Shown: positions 18,565 through 28,203, counted from the stretch's first letter. The stretch: 64,000 nucleotides of DNA from Alphaproteobacteria bacterium (GCA_030428615.1 JAUIDN010000001.1:62001-126000), one strand, 5' to 3'. Notes: generated by a model not told the origin, from the sequence alone. Numbers and translations: made by a program.

Positions 18565-19758
18565 TTATTTTCCGGACTTTTCCGGCCAGACTACTTCCAC
18601 ACCCGCTTCTTCCAACATATCCGCAAAAAGTTTGGCATGGTGTAAATCTTTTCTGAATTCCGAAATTTTCGGATGGGGGTTTTCCATTGGGTAATTCACT
18701 TCCCGACCCAAAAGTTTTGTTCCTATCAATGGTCTTATATCACGCTGCGCAACGATACCAAGATCGGCATTTGCAATTATTTTACTGACATTTGGCCCAT
18801 GATATCCCGATAAAACCAGCATATCCATTATGGCGCGCAGAAAACTCATATGACCGCCCTGAAGACTGCTACATACTTCCCAAACTCGCTGAATTACAAT
18901 AGGCTGGAAATGATGTCCGACAATCGTATGAATGAATTGCGGCATCAAATATGAGAATTTTTTATATGAACGCCGGAAAAAACGCTGCGGTTCTACATAT
19001 GGCGTAATGAAATTCTTCCAGTCGTGTGTCAGATAGGCGTCACCTAGTTGCCCTTTCCAGAGAATGGCATTTTTGCTGTATTCATCCGAAACGTTGCAAA
19101 GATCCACCCCCCATCTCCAATGCGTAAGATCGGCACGGCAACACGCCTCAAGTGCCTCACTTTTAAGCCTTACAGGATCATTCGGATCTTTCAGTTCGCG
19201 TATCGGAATATCTAGATTGTTATCTTTAATAAATTTGCGCACAAGAGGGTAATTTGGTTTAGCACTTAACGCAATAATCGGGTTCTTCCAGGGCAGAAGA
19301 AGCAGATTCATGCTATCCCTTCCCCCACACATGATGATGTTTGTCTTGCCCGGATTTTTTTGTTCTATAAGTTCAATATCCTTAACCATCCCATCGGCGA
19401 TCGCAGATACATACTCATCAACATTGTTGTAACGAAAACTGCATTCATGGGGCGCGCCAATTTTGGCAATTTCCTCATCAATTGTGTAATTACCATTATG
19501 ATTTGAAAACATCTCATCTGATAACGCGTCCAGTGCAACCTGATTAATTTTTAAACTGTTTTTTTTAAGAATTAACGCGAATGGAGAGTAGGAATAATAA
19601 TTATCGAATTTATATATATTATAGAAAAAAGGCGTCCCTTCGAACCGATCTGCCTGCCAAATAAGCGGGCCGTGTTCCTGCCACACCATATCTTCCGTAA
19701 GCACCGGAACCCGCCGGGGAGTTTTAACTTTTTCTCTTACAGTTTCAATATAGTTCAT
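18565..19758 (-). CDS. Asparagine-synthetase-like PP-loop protein, copy 1
   Basis: A 397-residue protein of a family I cannot name. The P-loop CGGRDSMNLLLLPW (Cys144-Asp148-Ser149) matches the SGGxDS pyrophosphatase motif of asparagine synthetase-type ATP enzymes, followed by ALSAKPNYPL, paired Cys206-207, HWRWG (213-217) and WKGQLGD (234-240), which may stand for the acidic pocket. Residues 25-75 (GPLIWQADRFEG...YSYSPFALIL) resemble the tail of the class-II glutaminase domain, but there is no N-terminal Cys nucleophile. It is the third of three tandem paralogues, 14 bases after copy 2. It probably adenylates a carboxyl or carbonyl group; the substrate is unknown. Confidence 0.6.
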   Translation of the reverse strand: MNYIETVREKVKTPRRVPVLTEDMVWQEHGPLIWQADRFEGTPFFYNIYKFDNYYSYSPFALILKKNSLKINQVALDALSDEMFSNHNGNYTIDEEIAKIGAPHECSFRYNNVDEYVSAIADGMVKDIELIEQKNPGKTNIIMCGGRDSMNLLLLPWKNPIIALSAKPNYPLVRKFIKDNNLDIPIRELKDPNDPVRLKSEALEACCRADLTHWRWGVDLCNVSDEYSKNAILWKGQLGDAYLTHDWKNFITPYVEPQRFFRRSYKKFSYLMPQFIHTIVGHHFQPIVIQRVWEVCSSLQGGHMSFLRAIMDMLVLSGYHGPNVSKIIANADLGIVAQRDIRPLIGTKLLGREVNYPMENPHPKISEFRKDLHHAKLFADMLEEAGVEVVWPEKSGK

Positions 19759-19772
19759 TGATTGCCTTTAAA

Positions 19773-20975
19773 CTAATCCCGGGAGTTAATTATCTCTATG
19801 TCATTGCTTTCAAGCAGATCAACAAAGAGCTCCGGATTATGTAAACCAAGCCGTTTATCAGAAATTCGCGGCGCAGGATTTTTTCTCGGATAAATCACTT
19901 TCCTCCCCAAAAGAGCCTCACCTATCTCATCCCGGATGTCTTTCTGTGCAACTTTCCCAAGATCTGCCGATTTTAAAATTTTGCTCATACGTTTCCCATG
20001 ATAAGCGGAAAGAACAAGGCACCCCGTAATTGCGCGAATAAAACCAACATGAGCCCCCTGCGCGTTTGCACCATATTTCCATACTCGCTGCTCTACACCC
20101 GGCAAAATAATTTTTGCGCCTATTTCATTAAGAACAGGCGGCAGATAAGGTGATATTTTACCATATATTTTGCATAGAAATGTATAAAGATTATTTTTAC
20201 CGTAGGTGTATGTTTTCCAACGTGTCGACATGTACAAATCCCCCATCTGCCCCTTCCAGATCACAACTTTTCGGTCAAACATTTCTGATATCTTGTTAAG
20301 ATGCTGCCCCCATCGCCAGTGAACCGCGTTAAACCGACAGCAAAGCTCGGCGATTTCCCGTTTTAAAAAACCATCTGTAACATCGTCACTTAGGCGAAGC
20401 ACATCAATATCCAGGCCATTATGTTCTACAAATTCACAGACGAGCGGATAATTCGGTTCAGCACTGACAGCAATCACTGGATTTCTCCATGGCAAGAGAA
20501 GCAGATTCAGACTGTCTTTACCGCCGCACATAACAACGTTTGTGTGTCCGGGGTTTTTTTCTTCAATATCCGCAATATCATCTTTCAGGGCATTGACTAT
20601 TTTTGCGCAATAATCATCTGAATCCGTAATTTCATTTGTTGAACTATAAGGCGCCCCAAGACGCTCAATTTCCACATCAATCAATTGCTCATGTGAAAGC
20701 GCTGCAAAATCTGCTGACCCGGCTTTTTCATAAGCGTTTCTATTTAAAACCAATTTCTTCTTTTTTAGGATCAATGCAAGCTGGGAATAGGAATAGAAAT
20801 TCTTATAGCGATATACGGGGTAAAAAAACGGCTTTCCGTCGAATTGGTCTGCCTGCCAGATAAGTGGCCCGTGAGTTTCCCACATCATATCTTCCGTAAG
20901 CAGTTCGACCTTCTTTGGCGAATTTACTTTCTCTTTGATATCGTCGATATATTCAAGGGAGCTTTTATTCAGCAT
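19773..20975 (-). CDS. Asparagine-synthetase-like PP-loop protein, copy 2
   Basis: A 400-residue paralogue of the genes on either side. Its P-loop is CGGKDSLNLLLLPW at 150-163, with Lys in place of the Arg of copies 1 and 3, followed by VSAEPNYPL, ELCCRFNAVHWRWG and VIWKGQMGD. The shared N-terminal block (TEDMMWETHGPLIWQADQFDG) and C-terminal blocks (GAHVGFIRA, LSAYHG) are all present. Its ATG lies inside the end of copy 3, overlapping by 7 bases, which implies coupled translation. Function is not known. Three intact diverged copies argue for distinct substrates or a hetero-oligomer rather than recent duplication. Confidence 0.6.
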   Translation of the reverse strand: MLNKSSLEYIDDIKEKVNSPKKVELLTEDMMWETHGPLIWQADQFDGKPFFYPVYRYKNFYSYSQLALILKKKKLVLNRNAYEKAGSADFAALSHEQLIDVEIERLGAPYSSTNEITDSDDYCAKIVNALKDDIADIEEKNPGHTNVVMCGGKDSLNLLLLPWRNPVIAVSAEPNYPLVCEFVEHNGLDIDVLRLSDDVTDGFLKREIAELCCRFNAVHWRWGQHLNKISEMFDRKVVIWKGQMGDLYMSTRWKTYTYGKNNLYTFLCKIYGKISPYLPPVLNEIGAKIILPGVEQRVWKYGANAQGAHVGFIRAITGCLVLSAYHGKRMSKILKSADLGKVAQKDIRDEIGEALLGRKVIYPRKNPAPRISDKRLGLHNPELFVDLLESNDIEIINSRD

Positions 20976-22141
20976 ATCCTGATACCATTTTCTTCCAGCA
21001 TATTAATAAATTGTTCGGGGTTATGAGCGTCTTGACGGAATTTTGAAACCTCTGGACCCGGATTTATATGCGGGTACCAAGCCTCCCGGCCCAGTAATTT
21101 TCTGCCTATAGCGGCGCGGATATCATGCTGAACCGCCCTTGCCAAATTTACTTTCTTATAAAGCTTTGTCATTTCCTTGCCATGATATGCGGAAAGTGCC
21201 AGCGTGTCGCATAACGCTCTTATAAACCCCATATGGGCACCCTGTCGCTGTGCGAAAATATGCCATGCTCTGACATATCCACCCTTGAGAATTTTTTCAC
21301 CAATCCAGTATTTTAAGAAATTCGGCATGAGAAAAGAAAGTTTCCGATATGCTTTCGATCCATATATATTAAACTTCGTCTTCGGAAATACGTATTCTTT
21401 CCAATATGGGGTCAATAAATTATCACCGAATTGCCCTTTCCAGATAATCGCCTTTTTTCCGTAATCTTCCATAATTTTCTTCAAATGCCCACCCCATCGC
21501 CAATGCACCATATCAATTCGGCAACAGCATTCAAGGCTTTCATGTTTCAGGGTATTTTTGTCAAACGGGTCTTCCAGCCGCCTGACTTCGATATCGAGAT
21601 CGTTATTTTTTACAAATTCAAGTGCCAAGGGATAATTTGGCTCCGCACTTAGGGCGACAACCGGATTATTCCACGGAAGAAGCAGTAAATTCAGGCTATC
21701 TCTGCCACCACATAGCACCAGGTTTGTATATCCGGGGTTTTTTTCTTCAATTTCATTTATATCCATTTTCAAAGCCCGTATTATGTGATCAACATAATCA
21801 ATCGGGTCTATGATACTGTTTTCAGAAACAGCCACGCCCCCAATCCGGACGATTTCTTCATCTATAATTTCGAAACTGGCCAGCGCTTCAAAAGCGGGGT
21901 GTGCCGCTTTTTCAAAAGCGCTGCGGTTAACCTTCAGGTTTCCTTTTTTGATAATCAGCGCCAAAATAGAGTACGAATAATAATCCTTCCAATGATAAAC
22001 CGGATAAAATGTCGGCGTGCCATCAAATTTGCTTGCCTGCCATATCAACGGCCCGTGAGTTTCCCACATCATGGCTTCGGTGAGACAGGACACCCTCTCC
22101 GGTTCTTTGATATTTTGCCTGATGTGATCAATATAATTCAT
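20969..22141 (-). CDS. Asparagine-synthetase-like PP-loop protein, copy 3
   Basis: A 390-residue member of the triplet and the first transcribed, 28 bases after galU. It has the P-loop CGGRDSLNLLLLPW beginning at Cys144, then ALSAEPNYPL, LECCCRIDMVHWRWGGH and IIWKGQFGD, plus GAHMGFIRALCDTLALSAYHG. All motifs expected to hold ATP are intact, so it is unlikely to be a pseudogene. No signal peptide or membrane helix is visible, so it should be cytosolic. The placement behind pgi and galU ties its expression to UDP-glucose supply. Confidence 0.6.
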   Translation of the reverse strand: MNYIDHIRQNIKEPERVSCLTEAMMWETHGPLIWQASKFDGTPTFYPVYHWKDYYSYSILALIIKKGNLKVNRSAFEKAAHPAFEALASFEIIDEEIVRIGGVAVSENSIIDPIDYVDHIIRALKMDINEIEEKNPGYTNLVLCGGRDSLNLLLLPWNNPVVALSAEPNYPLALEFVKNNDLDIEVRRLEDPFDKNTLKHESLECCCRIDMVHWRWGGHLKKIMEDYGKKAIIWKGQFGDNLLTPYWKEYVFPKTKFNIYGSKAYRKLSFLMPNFLKYWIGEKILKGGYVRAWHIFAQRQGAHMGFIRALCDTLALSAYHGKEMTKLYKKVNLARAVQHDIRAAIGRKLLGREAWYPHINPGPEVSKFRQDAHNPEQFINMLEENGIRIC

Positions 22142-22169
22142 TTGACGCCACCCGTTATCTCCGAGACGC

Positions 22170-23045
22170 TCAGAACAGATCTTTATTGGTTTGCAAAAAT
22201 TCTTTTATACCGTCCCTCATGTCACCCCTCTCCATCGCAAAAGCGAGGTTCGCAAGTATGAAACCCGTCTTATCACCACAATCAAATCGCTCACCTTCAA
22301 AAAGCAGCCCATGAAACGGTATAGTGCCCAGCATTTCGGCCATGGCATCTGTCAATTGGATTTCCCCACCCGCGCCAATTTTCTTTTTCTCAAGAAACGT
22401 AAAGACTTCCGGCTGCAATATATAACGTCCGATGATGGAAAAATTAGAAGGCGCATCTTCCGGCGCTGGTTTTTCAACAAGGCCCTGAACCTCAATCACA
22501 TTTCCGTTTTGACTGGCCACATCAAGAATACCATAACTTGATGTTTTTTCCTTCGGCACTTCTTCAATCGCGACAATGTTTCCGCCTTTTTGCTCATAAA
22601 TGTCAAGCATCTGTCTAAGACATGGCCGCTTCGCGCGCACAAGGTCATCTGCGAGCAGTATCGCAAACGGTTCATTGCCAACAATGTTTTTTGCACAATA
22701 GATAGCGTGCCCGAGACCCAATGCTTCCTGCTGACGGGTATAGGAAATGCTTCCTTCATTTGGAAGAAGATCCATCAATTCATCAAGAATTTCCGTTTTA
22801 TTCTTACGGGCCAGCATATCTTCCAACTCGTAAGAGTGGTCGAAATGATTTTCAATCGCCGTTTTACCACGCCCGGTTACAAAAATTATTTCTTCAATAC
22901 CTGCCGCCCGTGCTTCTTCAACCGCATATTGGATAAGCGGTTTATCAACCACCGGCAGCATTTCCTTGGGCATGGATTTGGTGGCGGGTAAAAACCTTGT
23001 CCCCATGCCCCCCACGGGGAAAACCGCTTTTCTGACCGGTTTCAT
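22170..23045 (-). CDS. galU: UTP-glucose-1-phosphate uridylyltransferase
   Basis: This enzyme makes UDP-glucose from UTP and glucose-1-phosphate, a precursor for EPS sugars. The 291-residue sequence shows VFPVGGMGTRFLPATKSMPKEML at the N-terminus (nucleotide and phosphate binding), LPVVDKPLIQY, LLADDLV with the metal-binding Asp, and LVEKP. It lies 12 bases after pgi and 28 before the PP-loop triplet in one operon. No UDP-glucose dehydrogenase gene is present in the window. Confidence 0.95.
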   Translation of the reverse strand: MKPVRKAVFPVGGMGTRFLPATKSMPKEMLPVVDKPLIQYAVEEARAAGIEEIIFVTGRGKTAIENHFDHSYELEDMLARKNKTEILDELMDLLPNEGSISYTRQQEALGLGHAIYCAKNIVGNEPFAILLADDLVRAKRPCLRQMLDIYEQKGGNIVAIEEVPKEKTSSYGILDVASQNGNVIEVQGLVEKPAPEDAPSNFSIIGRYILQPEVFTFLEKKKIGAGGEIQLTDAMAEMLGTIPFHGLLFEGERFDCGDKTGFILANLAFAMERGDMRDGIKEFLQTNKDLF

Positions 23046-23057
23046 TTAAATTCCTTA

Positions 23058-24437
23058 CTATTTTTTCTTTGTTTTTATTTTCGCGCTTTTTTTGGGCACG
23101 ACCTTTGCTTTTGGGACCGGAATAGTCTGTTTCATGGTGTGCAAATGGGATAAATATTCCTTGGTAAGGTTTTTACCATATTCCACAGACGGCTGATTGT
23201 GCGGATCAACGCCGATTAGTTCCGCTGTGATAATGGTTTCCAGAATGAAATGCATAATCAGCGCACCAAGCGTTCTTTCATTAATTTCATGAATTTTGAT
23301 ATGTCTGATGGGTTTACCCCGTTCGCCTAATGCTTCCACTGTGCTGTTTGCTTCAGCACTAACCAGATCGCCAATTGTTGCACCTGCCATAAATCGATAT
23401 TCATCATCATCGATAAGCATGGAATCGATCGTTGGACCTTCACCCTTGCTTGAGGTTGTTATAACCGTAAAATATTTATCGTTTGGCCCGTCGAGGAATA
23501 ATTGCAACTGGCTATGCTGATCCATTGGCCCAAGGGCACTAAACGGTGTTGTACCCTTGCCGTTTTTTCCCAGGCTTTCTGCCCACAGCTGTTTATACCA
23601 GCTGGAAAACCTTTCCAGCCGACATTCATAAGGCATCATCACATTGATATTGATATTTTGCTTATTCTGAAGTTCATAGGACGCTATTGCCCCCATCGCC
23701 GGCGCCATATCACAGACATGCTCCGCTTCCATGACGGTGTTCAAAACCCGTTGTGCACCGTCCCGCAGCGCCACGACGTCCAGTCCCACAATCATCGCTG
23801 GCAATAACCCGACAATGGAAAAAACCGAAAACCGCCCGCCCAAACCAGGATCATGATAGTGGATCGGAAGCCGCCATTTAACGGCAAAATCGTGTAAAAA
23901 ACTTGGACCTGGTTGAACGATAACCGTAAAATACTTTTTTATTTCCTTCTCACCGACCAGCGTTAACAGATTGGAAAAACACGCCAGCATCTGTGCAATT
24001 GTTTCGGCGGTGCCCCCTGATTTGGATATCACCAGAAAATGAGTGTTGGATAAATCAAGTTCCGAAATTAACTGCTGCATCGTATGCGGACCAAGGTTAT
24101 CGGGAAAATGAATTCTTGCCTTGCCGTTTTGCACATAAATCTGTTCCCCAAGAAGAGAAACCAACATCTGCGCACCGAGACTGGAACCGCCGGTGCCAAG
24201 AACGACAACGTCCTTGAATGATTTTGAAATACGGCTCGCTGTTTTTCGGATGTCGGTCAGATCCGCCCGTTCACTTGGCAATTGCAGATAAGGATAAAGG
24301 TATTTACGACTGCTGTTTCCATATTTGCGTTTTTCACGCAATGTCGAAAGAAAGCTTTTTATTTTCTTATCGTAGCCTTCCAGATCAATGTCATCGCACT
24401 TGTCGAATACATTATCGAAATATGTTTCGTATAGCAT
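23058..24437 (-). CDS. pgi: Glucose-6-phosphate isomerase
   Basis: This enzyme interconverts glucose-6-phosphate and fructose-6-phosphate. The 459-residue protein has the sugar-phosphate site GTGGSSLGAQML, VISKSGGTAET, the family signature around GLGGRFSVFSIVGLLPA and a late QPSVEYGKNL segment. It is the shorter bacterial type. A Lys-rich tail (last ~20 residues) has no counterpart in the core family. As first gene of the pgi-galU-PP-loop operon it may divert carbon into nucleotide sugars. Whether it is the only pgi in the genome cannot be told. Confidence 0.92.
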   Translation of the reverse strand: MLYETYFDNVFDKCDDIDLEGYDKKIKSFLSTLREKRKYGNSSRKYLYPYLQLPSERADLTDIRKTASRISKSFKDVVVLGTGGSSLGAQMLVSLLGEQIYVQNGKARIHFPDNLGPHTMQQLISELDLSNTHFLVISKSGGTAETIAQMLACFSNLLTLVGEKEIKKYFTVIVQPGPSFLHDFAVKWRLPIHYHDPGLGGRFSVFSIVGLLPAMIVGLDVVALRDGAQRVLNTVMEAEHVCDMAPAMGAIASYELQNKQNININVMMPYECRLERFSSWYKQLWAESLGKNGKGTTPFSALGPMDQHSQLQLFLDGPNDKYFTVITTSSKGEGPTIDSMLIDDDEYRFMAGATIGDLVSAEANSTVEALGERGKPIRHIKIHEINERTLGALIMHFILETIITAELIGVDPHNQPSVEYGKNLTKEYLSHLHTMKQTIPVPKAKVVPKKSAKIKTKKK

Positions 24438-24512
24438 CTTTTAATACCTGATAGCCCAAATATAATCCGTTGTTATGAATAGACTATATTCCTTTATATT
24501 GCATTAATTCTG

Positions 24513-25892
24513 TTAAATTACAGTGAAATTAATGATTGCCATCTTTACCGCAAATCCCGCACCATACCCAATGACTGCCGCAGGCAACATACGAATTTCA
24601 TATTTTGGAATAAGCATACCCTTGCTGCCTCGGTAAATGATATCAATGATCGCAGTAACCAGATGAACTGATACCAGTCCCCAAAGCGCCCCCTTCAGAC
24701 CCATCTGAAAATAAAACGCCGGCATCGCAGTAGCCAACACCAACAATTCTACCGCTTTTAAAAATGCTGGAAATTTTGAATTTCCGATTGAATACATCAA
24801 CACTGACGAAATAATAGGCGCGGTAAACAACAGTGTTAATGCTAAAATTTCAAGCATCCCACCAGCTTCCACATACCTGTCGTCATACAGAAATAAAATT
24901 ATGGCTTCGGCACTAGCAAAAAGAAAACCAGCAGAAAAAATAGCTAGGGCATCTGTTCTAAGACGTATTTTATAATAATATTCGACAAGTTTTTCGCTAT
25001 TTTCTCTGGCAACCTCACTAAACATGGGAAAGAAAACCATACTGTTTATTTTTCCCAATATACCTTGAAAAGAAGATGAAAGAAAATAAGCTATTCCGTA
25101 GATCCCCATCATTTCGGCTGAGATAAAGAATCCAAGAAACAATCGGTCTCCCTGGAAATAAAAAGCCGTAATAACGGAAGACGCAAATATCCATTTTCCA
25201 AAATGAAATATTTCCCAGAATGCCTCTTTATCCCAGTGAAACCTGTTTTTTTCACCCGGAAAGCTGGTGTGTGTGAGAATCATGTAGGAAAATGAGGTCC
25301 AAAGTGCCCCAGCAACCAAAGCCCAAATTGACCGGTCATAAAGCGCCCAGACAACCATTATCATTAGTCCGCTAACCTGACTGATTAATCCCAATATCGT
25401 GAGGCGCCCCAAAAACAAGCGTCTATTTGCAAGATAAGTATTTGTTGAATTGCCGCTGGAAATAATCAGAGACAATGACATCACGGATAAAATCAGAGGA
25501 AAATCTTCAGCTGCATACGCTGAATTTTCTAAAAACCAGCCCAGATCATTTGCTTGATTTATGAATTGCGCGACCAACAGAACCCCTGACATCATCAGTA
25601 ATCCCCGGATAATTTGTATTGTCCAGGCTGTATTCAAAAATGCTTGTTCTTCACCGCGTTTACTTGTAATGACGCTCGGCTTAATTCCTACATCTGAAAT
25701 CAGGCCGATTATGTAAAGAAATACTTGTGTCAACGCCATTAACCCAAACATCTCGGGCACCAGCAATCTTGTCATAATAAGGTTGCTTCCCAACCTCAAT
25801 AATTGACCTGCCCCATAACCTGCTAAAGTCCATGAACCCGCTGCAACAACCCGCGATGTCAGGCTACCTGTTGATTTTGTTACATTTTCCAT
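24513..25892 (-). CDS. Wzx-type polysaccharide flippase
   Basis: A 459-residue membrane protein with about 12-14 hydrophobic segments, resembling the oligosaccharide flippase/polysaccharide biosynthesis family (MOP superfamily). The N-terminal segment GSWTLAGYGAGQLLRLGSNLIMTRLL with LVPEMFGLMALTQVF is characteristic. It should move lipid-linked repeat units across the inner membrane. It is a single gene, 75 bases upstream of pgi and divergent from the glycosyltransferase at 26099. Confidence 0.88.
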   Translation of the reverse strand: MENVTKSTGSLTSRVVAAGSWTLAGYGAGQLLRLGSNLIMTRLLVPEMFGLMALTQVFLYIIGLISDVGIKPSVITSKRGEEQAFLNTAWTIQIIRGLLMMSGVLLVAQFINQANDLGWFLENSAYAAEDFPLILSVMSLSLIISSGNSTNTYLANRRLFLGRLTILGLISQVSGLMIMVVWALYDRSIWALVAGALWTSFSYMILTHTSFPGEKNRFHWDKEAFWEIFHFGKWIFASSVITAFYFQGDRLFLGFFISAEMMGIYGIAYFLSSSFQGILGKINSMVFFPMFSEVARENSEKLVEYYYKIRLRTDALAIFSAGFLFASAEAIILFLYDDRYVEAGGMLEILALTLLFTAPIISSVLMYSIGNSKFPAFLKAVELLVLATAMPAFYFQMGLKGALWGLVSVHLVTAIIDIIYRGSKGMLIPKYEIRMLPAAVIGYGAGFAVKMAIINFTVI

Positions 25893-26098
25893 ATCTTTAT
25901 TTATAGCCTTTAACGCAAATTAACGCATTGCTTTATCAATTATCTCTTTAGCTTATATAACAGGATACTGATTTAGAATTAATTAAATTAGTTGGTGGTC
26001 GCGTCGCGCAGGTTAAATTATTTATTTGTTAATTGGAATGTTGTAGAAACGCCAATATAAACTGCTGTGAGTGCTTATATTGCGTTACTGGAAATACA

Positions 26099-27250
26099 TT
26101 GAAGAAAAAACAGCTCAAACTTGCTACATACTATCCAATGCATGTGACGACTTATGGAATTGGCGACGCGGCGTTGAATATCACACAAAATATGAACTCA
26201 AGTGACCTTTCCGCGACGCTTTTTTGCCCTATCAGCGCCCCTTCGGTTTCAAAATATTGCAAGAAAGATTTACTACCACCCATTTTTAAGAAAATCTATT
26301 TAATGCTTCTTAATAGCAGGGCACAGCAAGCACTGGCCAACATGTTATTTCTAATGAGAACGAAATCAGCTGATATTATATATATCTGGCCTAGCTTCTC
26401 TGTAGATCTGATAAAAAAAATCAAATCCCGTGGCCAGATTGTTGTAATAGAAAATATCAATTGCCATCAGCAAACGGTGAAACAAATTCTTGATCAAGAG
26501 TATAAATTGTTGGGAATAAAAAACCCAAACAGGATCACAACTGCAGAGATCGAAAATGAAACCGAAGTTCTATCGATTTGCGATTTTGTCTTTAGTCCAA
26601 GTCCGCAGGTGACTCTCTCGTTGCAAAAAGCAGGAATTTCTGAAAAAAAAATCTTAACTGTGAGTTATGGTCTCAAACAGGAACACCGGCTGCCATTTAG
26701 CCCCCCTGAGAATAAAAATCGCCCCTTTACCGCCATTTTTGTTGGGCGAGTGGGCATAAGGAAGGGAGTTCACTTGCTGCTTGATTATTGGGTTTCTGCA
26801 AATATAGAAGGAACGCTAAAGATAATCGGCGCAGTTGAGCCCGAATTTGACAAAATTATGGATACCTATAATGATCATGCAAACATAGAGTTTATAGATT
26901 TTACGGACAACCTTGCAAAATATTACTCTTCTGCTGATCTTTTCATTCTTCCGAGCTTGGAGGAAGGTAGCCCATTGGTTACATATCAGGCCATTGGGGC
27001 CGGACTCCCTGCTCTTGTCTCCCCTATGGGGGGCGAAGGCGTTATACGCCACGGGATAGATGGCTATATAATTCCGCCTCACGACAAGAATATTTGGGTG
27101 AAACATATTCGCGAGATTGCAACCAGTCCTTCGTTATGCAAAAATCTGTCAAAAGCATCGCATGAGCGCTCGCAGGAGTTCCTTTGGCAAAACACGGGAA
27201 AATCCAGAGCTGAAATGCTGTTATCAAAACTGGAAGAGAAGAATATATGA
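26099..27250 (+). CDS. Family 4 glycosyltransferase
   Basis: A 383-residue GT-B enzyme. The donor domain shows FTAIFVGRVGIRKGVHLLLD, DLFILPSLEEGSPLVTYQAIGAG with the E-X7-type motif, and SPMGGEGVI. The frame is open to a TTG at 26033, but the extra 22 residues are Cys-rich and unlike the family. The TTG at 26099 preceded by GGAA is preferred. It opens a plus-strand operon with the epimerase (4-base overlap) and the polymerase/ligase-like gene (4-base overlap). Confidence 0.82.
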   Translation: MKKKQLKLATYYPMHVTTYGIGDAALNITQNMNSSDLSATLFCPISAPSVSKYCKKDLLPPIFKKIYLMLLNSRAQQALANMLFLMRTKSADIIYIWPSFSVDLIKKIKSRGQIVVIENINCHQQTVKQILDQEYKLLGIKNPNRITTAEIENETEVLSICDFVFSPSPQVTLSLQKAGISEKKILTVSYGLKQEHRLPFSPPENKNRPFTAIFVGRVGIRKGVHLLLDYWVSANIEGTLKIIGAVEPEFDKIMDTYNDHANIEFIDFTDNLAKYYSSADLFILPSLEEGSPLVTYQAIGAGLPALVSPMGGEGVIRHGIDGYIIPPHDKNIWVKHIREIATSPSLCKNLSKASHERSQEFLWQNTGKSRAEMLLSKLEEKNI

Positions 27251-28203
27251 ATATTCTCGTAATCGGCGGCACGGGCTTCATTGCTTCCCATATTGTTGAA
27301 GCTCTTCTGGAAGAGGATAACAGAATACGAATAATTGACCGCACTATCAAATATTGTTTTGAGGATCCCGACAATCGTGTTGAATATATGTGTGCTGACT
27401 ATGGCGACCAAAAGATTCTAAAGAAAGCGCTGAAAAATATTGACTGCGTAATTCACCTTGCAAGCAGCACAGTACCAGGCACGTCAAATGAAAATCCAAT
27501 TGCGGATATAGAAAATAACCTTATTAATTCTGTCAGGTTACTTGAGGAAATGAACGCTGCCGGTGTTAAAAAAATCATATATTTTTCATCCGGTGGAACA
27601 GTATATGGGGAAGCCAAAATCCTTCCCATAGCAGAAGAGCACGAAAAAAATCCAATTTGCTCTTATGGCATTACAAAGCTGGCGATAGAAAAGTATATTT
27701 TTCTGCACCAACATCTTTACGATCTAGAACCCGTTATATTACGACCTTCAAATCCTTTTGGCCCACGACAGGGACATCTGGGATCGCAAGGTGCGATAGC
27801 TACCTTCACAGATAGGATAATAAATAAAAACCCAATAACCTTATGGGGAGATGGTCAGATTATAAGGGATTACGTTTACATCAAAGATTTGGTTGATGCC
27901 TGCCGTGCAGCTATTCGCTCATCTGTAACCGGTATATTCAATATTGGCAGCGGCAAGGGTACGACGCTTACCGATATCATTAGAATGATCGAAACATGCA
28001 CAGGCATTAAAGCAAAAATTGAACACAATCCTCCCCGTAATTTTGATATTCAAAAAATTATACTGGATATCTCAAAAGCTGAAAAATATCTGAACTGGGC
28101 ACCTTCTATTGACATTGAATCTGGAATAAGGTTGCATTGTGATTGGTACATCCAAAATATGAACCGAACTGAAAGCAAAGAGCCTAAAGGCGAAATGCCA
28201 TGA
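27247..28203 (+). CDS. NAD-dependent sugar epimerase/dehydratase
   Basis: A 318-residue extended SDR protein. It begins ILVIGGTGFIASHI (NAD binding), has SSGGTVYGEA and the catalytic pair in YGITKLAIEKY, and substrate-side LRPSNPFGPRQG. Closest in appearance to UDP-glucose/UDP-GlcNAc 4-epimerases, but the exact substrate cannot be assigned. It is coupled by 4-base overlaps to both neighbours. Confidence 0.85.
   Translation: MNILVIGGTGFIASHIVEALLEEDNRIRIIDRTIKYCFEDPDNRVEYMCADYGDQKILKKALKNIDCVIHLASSTVPGTSNENPIADIENNLINSVRLLEEMNAAGVKKIIYFSSGGTVYGEAKILPIAEEHEKNPICSYGITKLAIEKYIFLHQHLYDLEPVILRPSNPFGPRQGHLGSQGAIATFTDRIINKNPITLWGDGQIIRDYVYIKDLVDACRAAIRSSVTGIFNIGSGKGTTLTDIIRMIETCTGIKAKIEHNPPRNFDIQKIILDISKAEKYLNWAPSIDIESGIRLHCDWYIQNMNRTESKEPKGEMP

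Noticed and set aside
25981-26015. Possible second sigma-54 site upstream of the plus-strand glycosyltransferase (TGGTGGTCGCGTCGC)
   Set aside because: The GG-N10-GC spacing exists, but the -12 half reads TCGC instead of TTGC and the -24 half is poor; a CG-rich patch by chance is more likely.
26033-26098. Longer start of the glycosyltransferase at TTG 26033
   Set aside because: It adds a Cys-rich segment with no ribosome site; TTG 26099 with GGAA fits the family start better.
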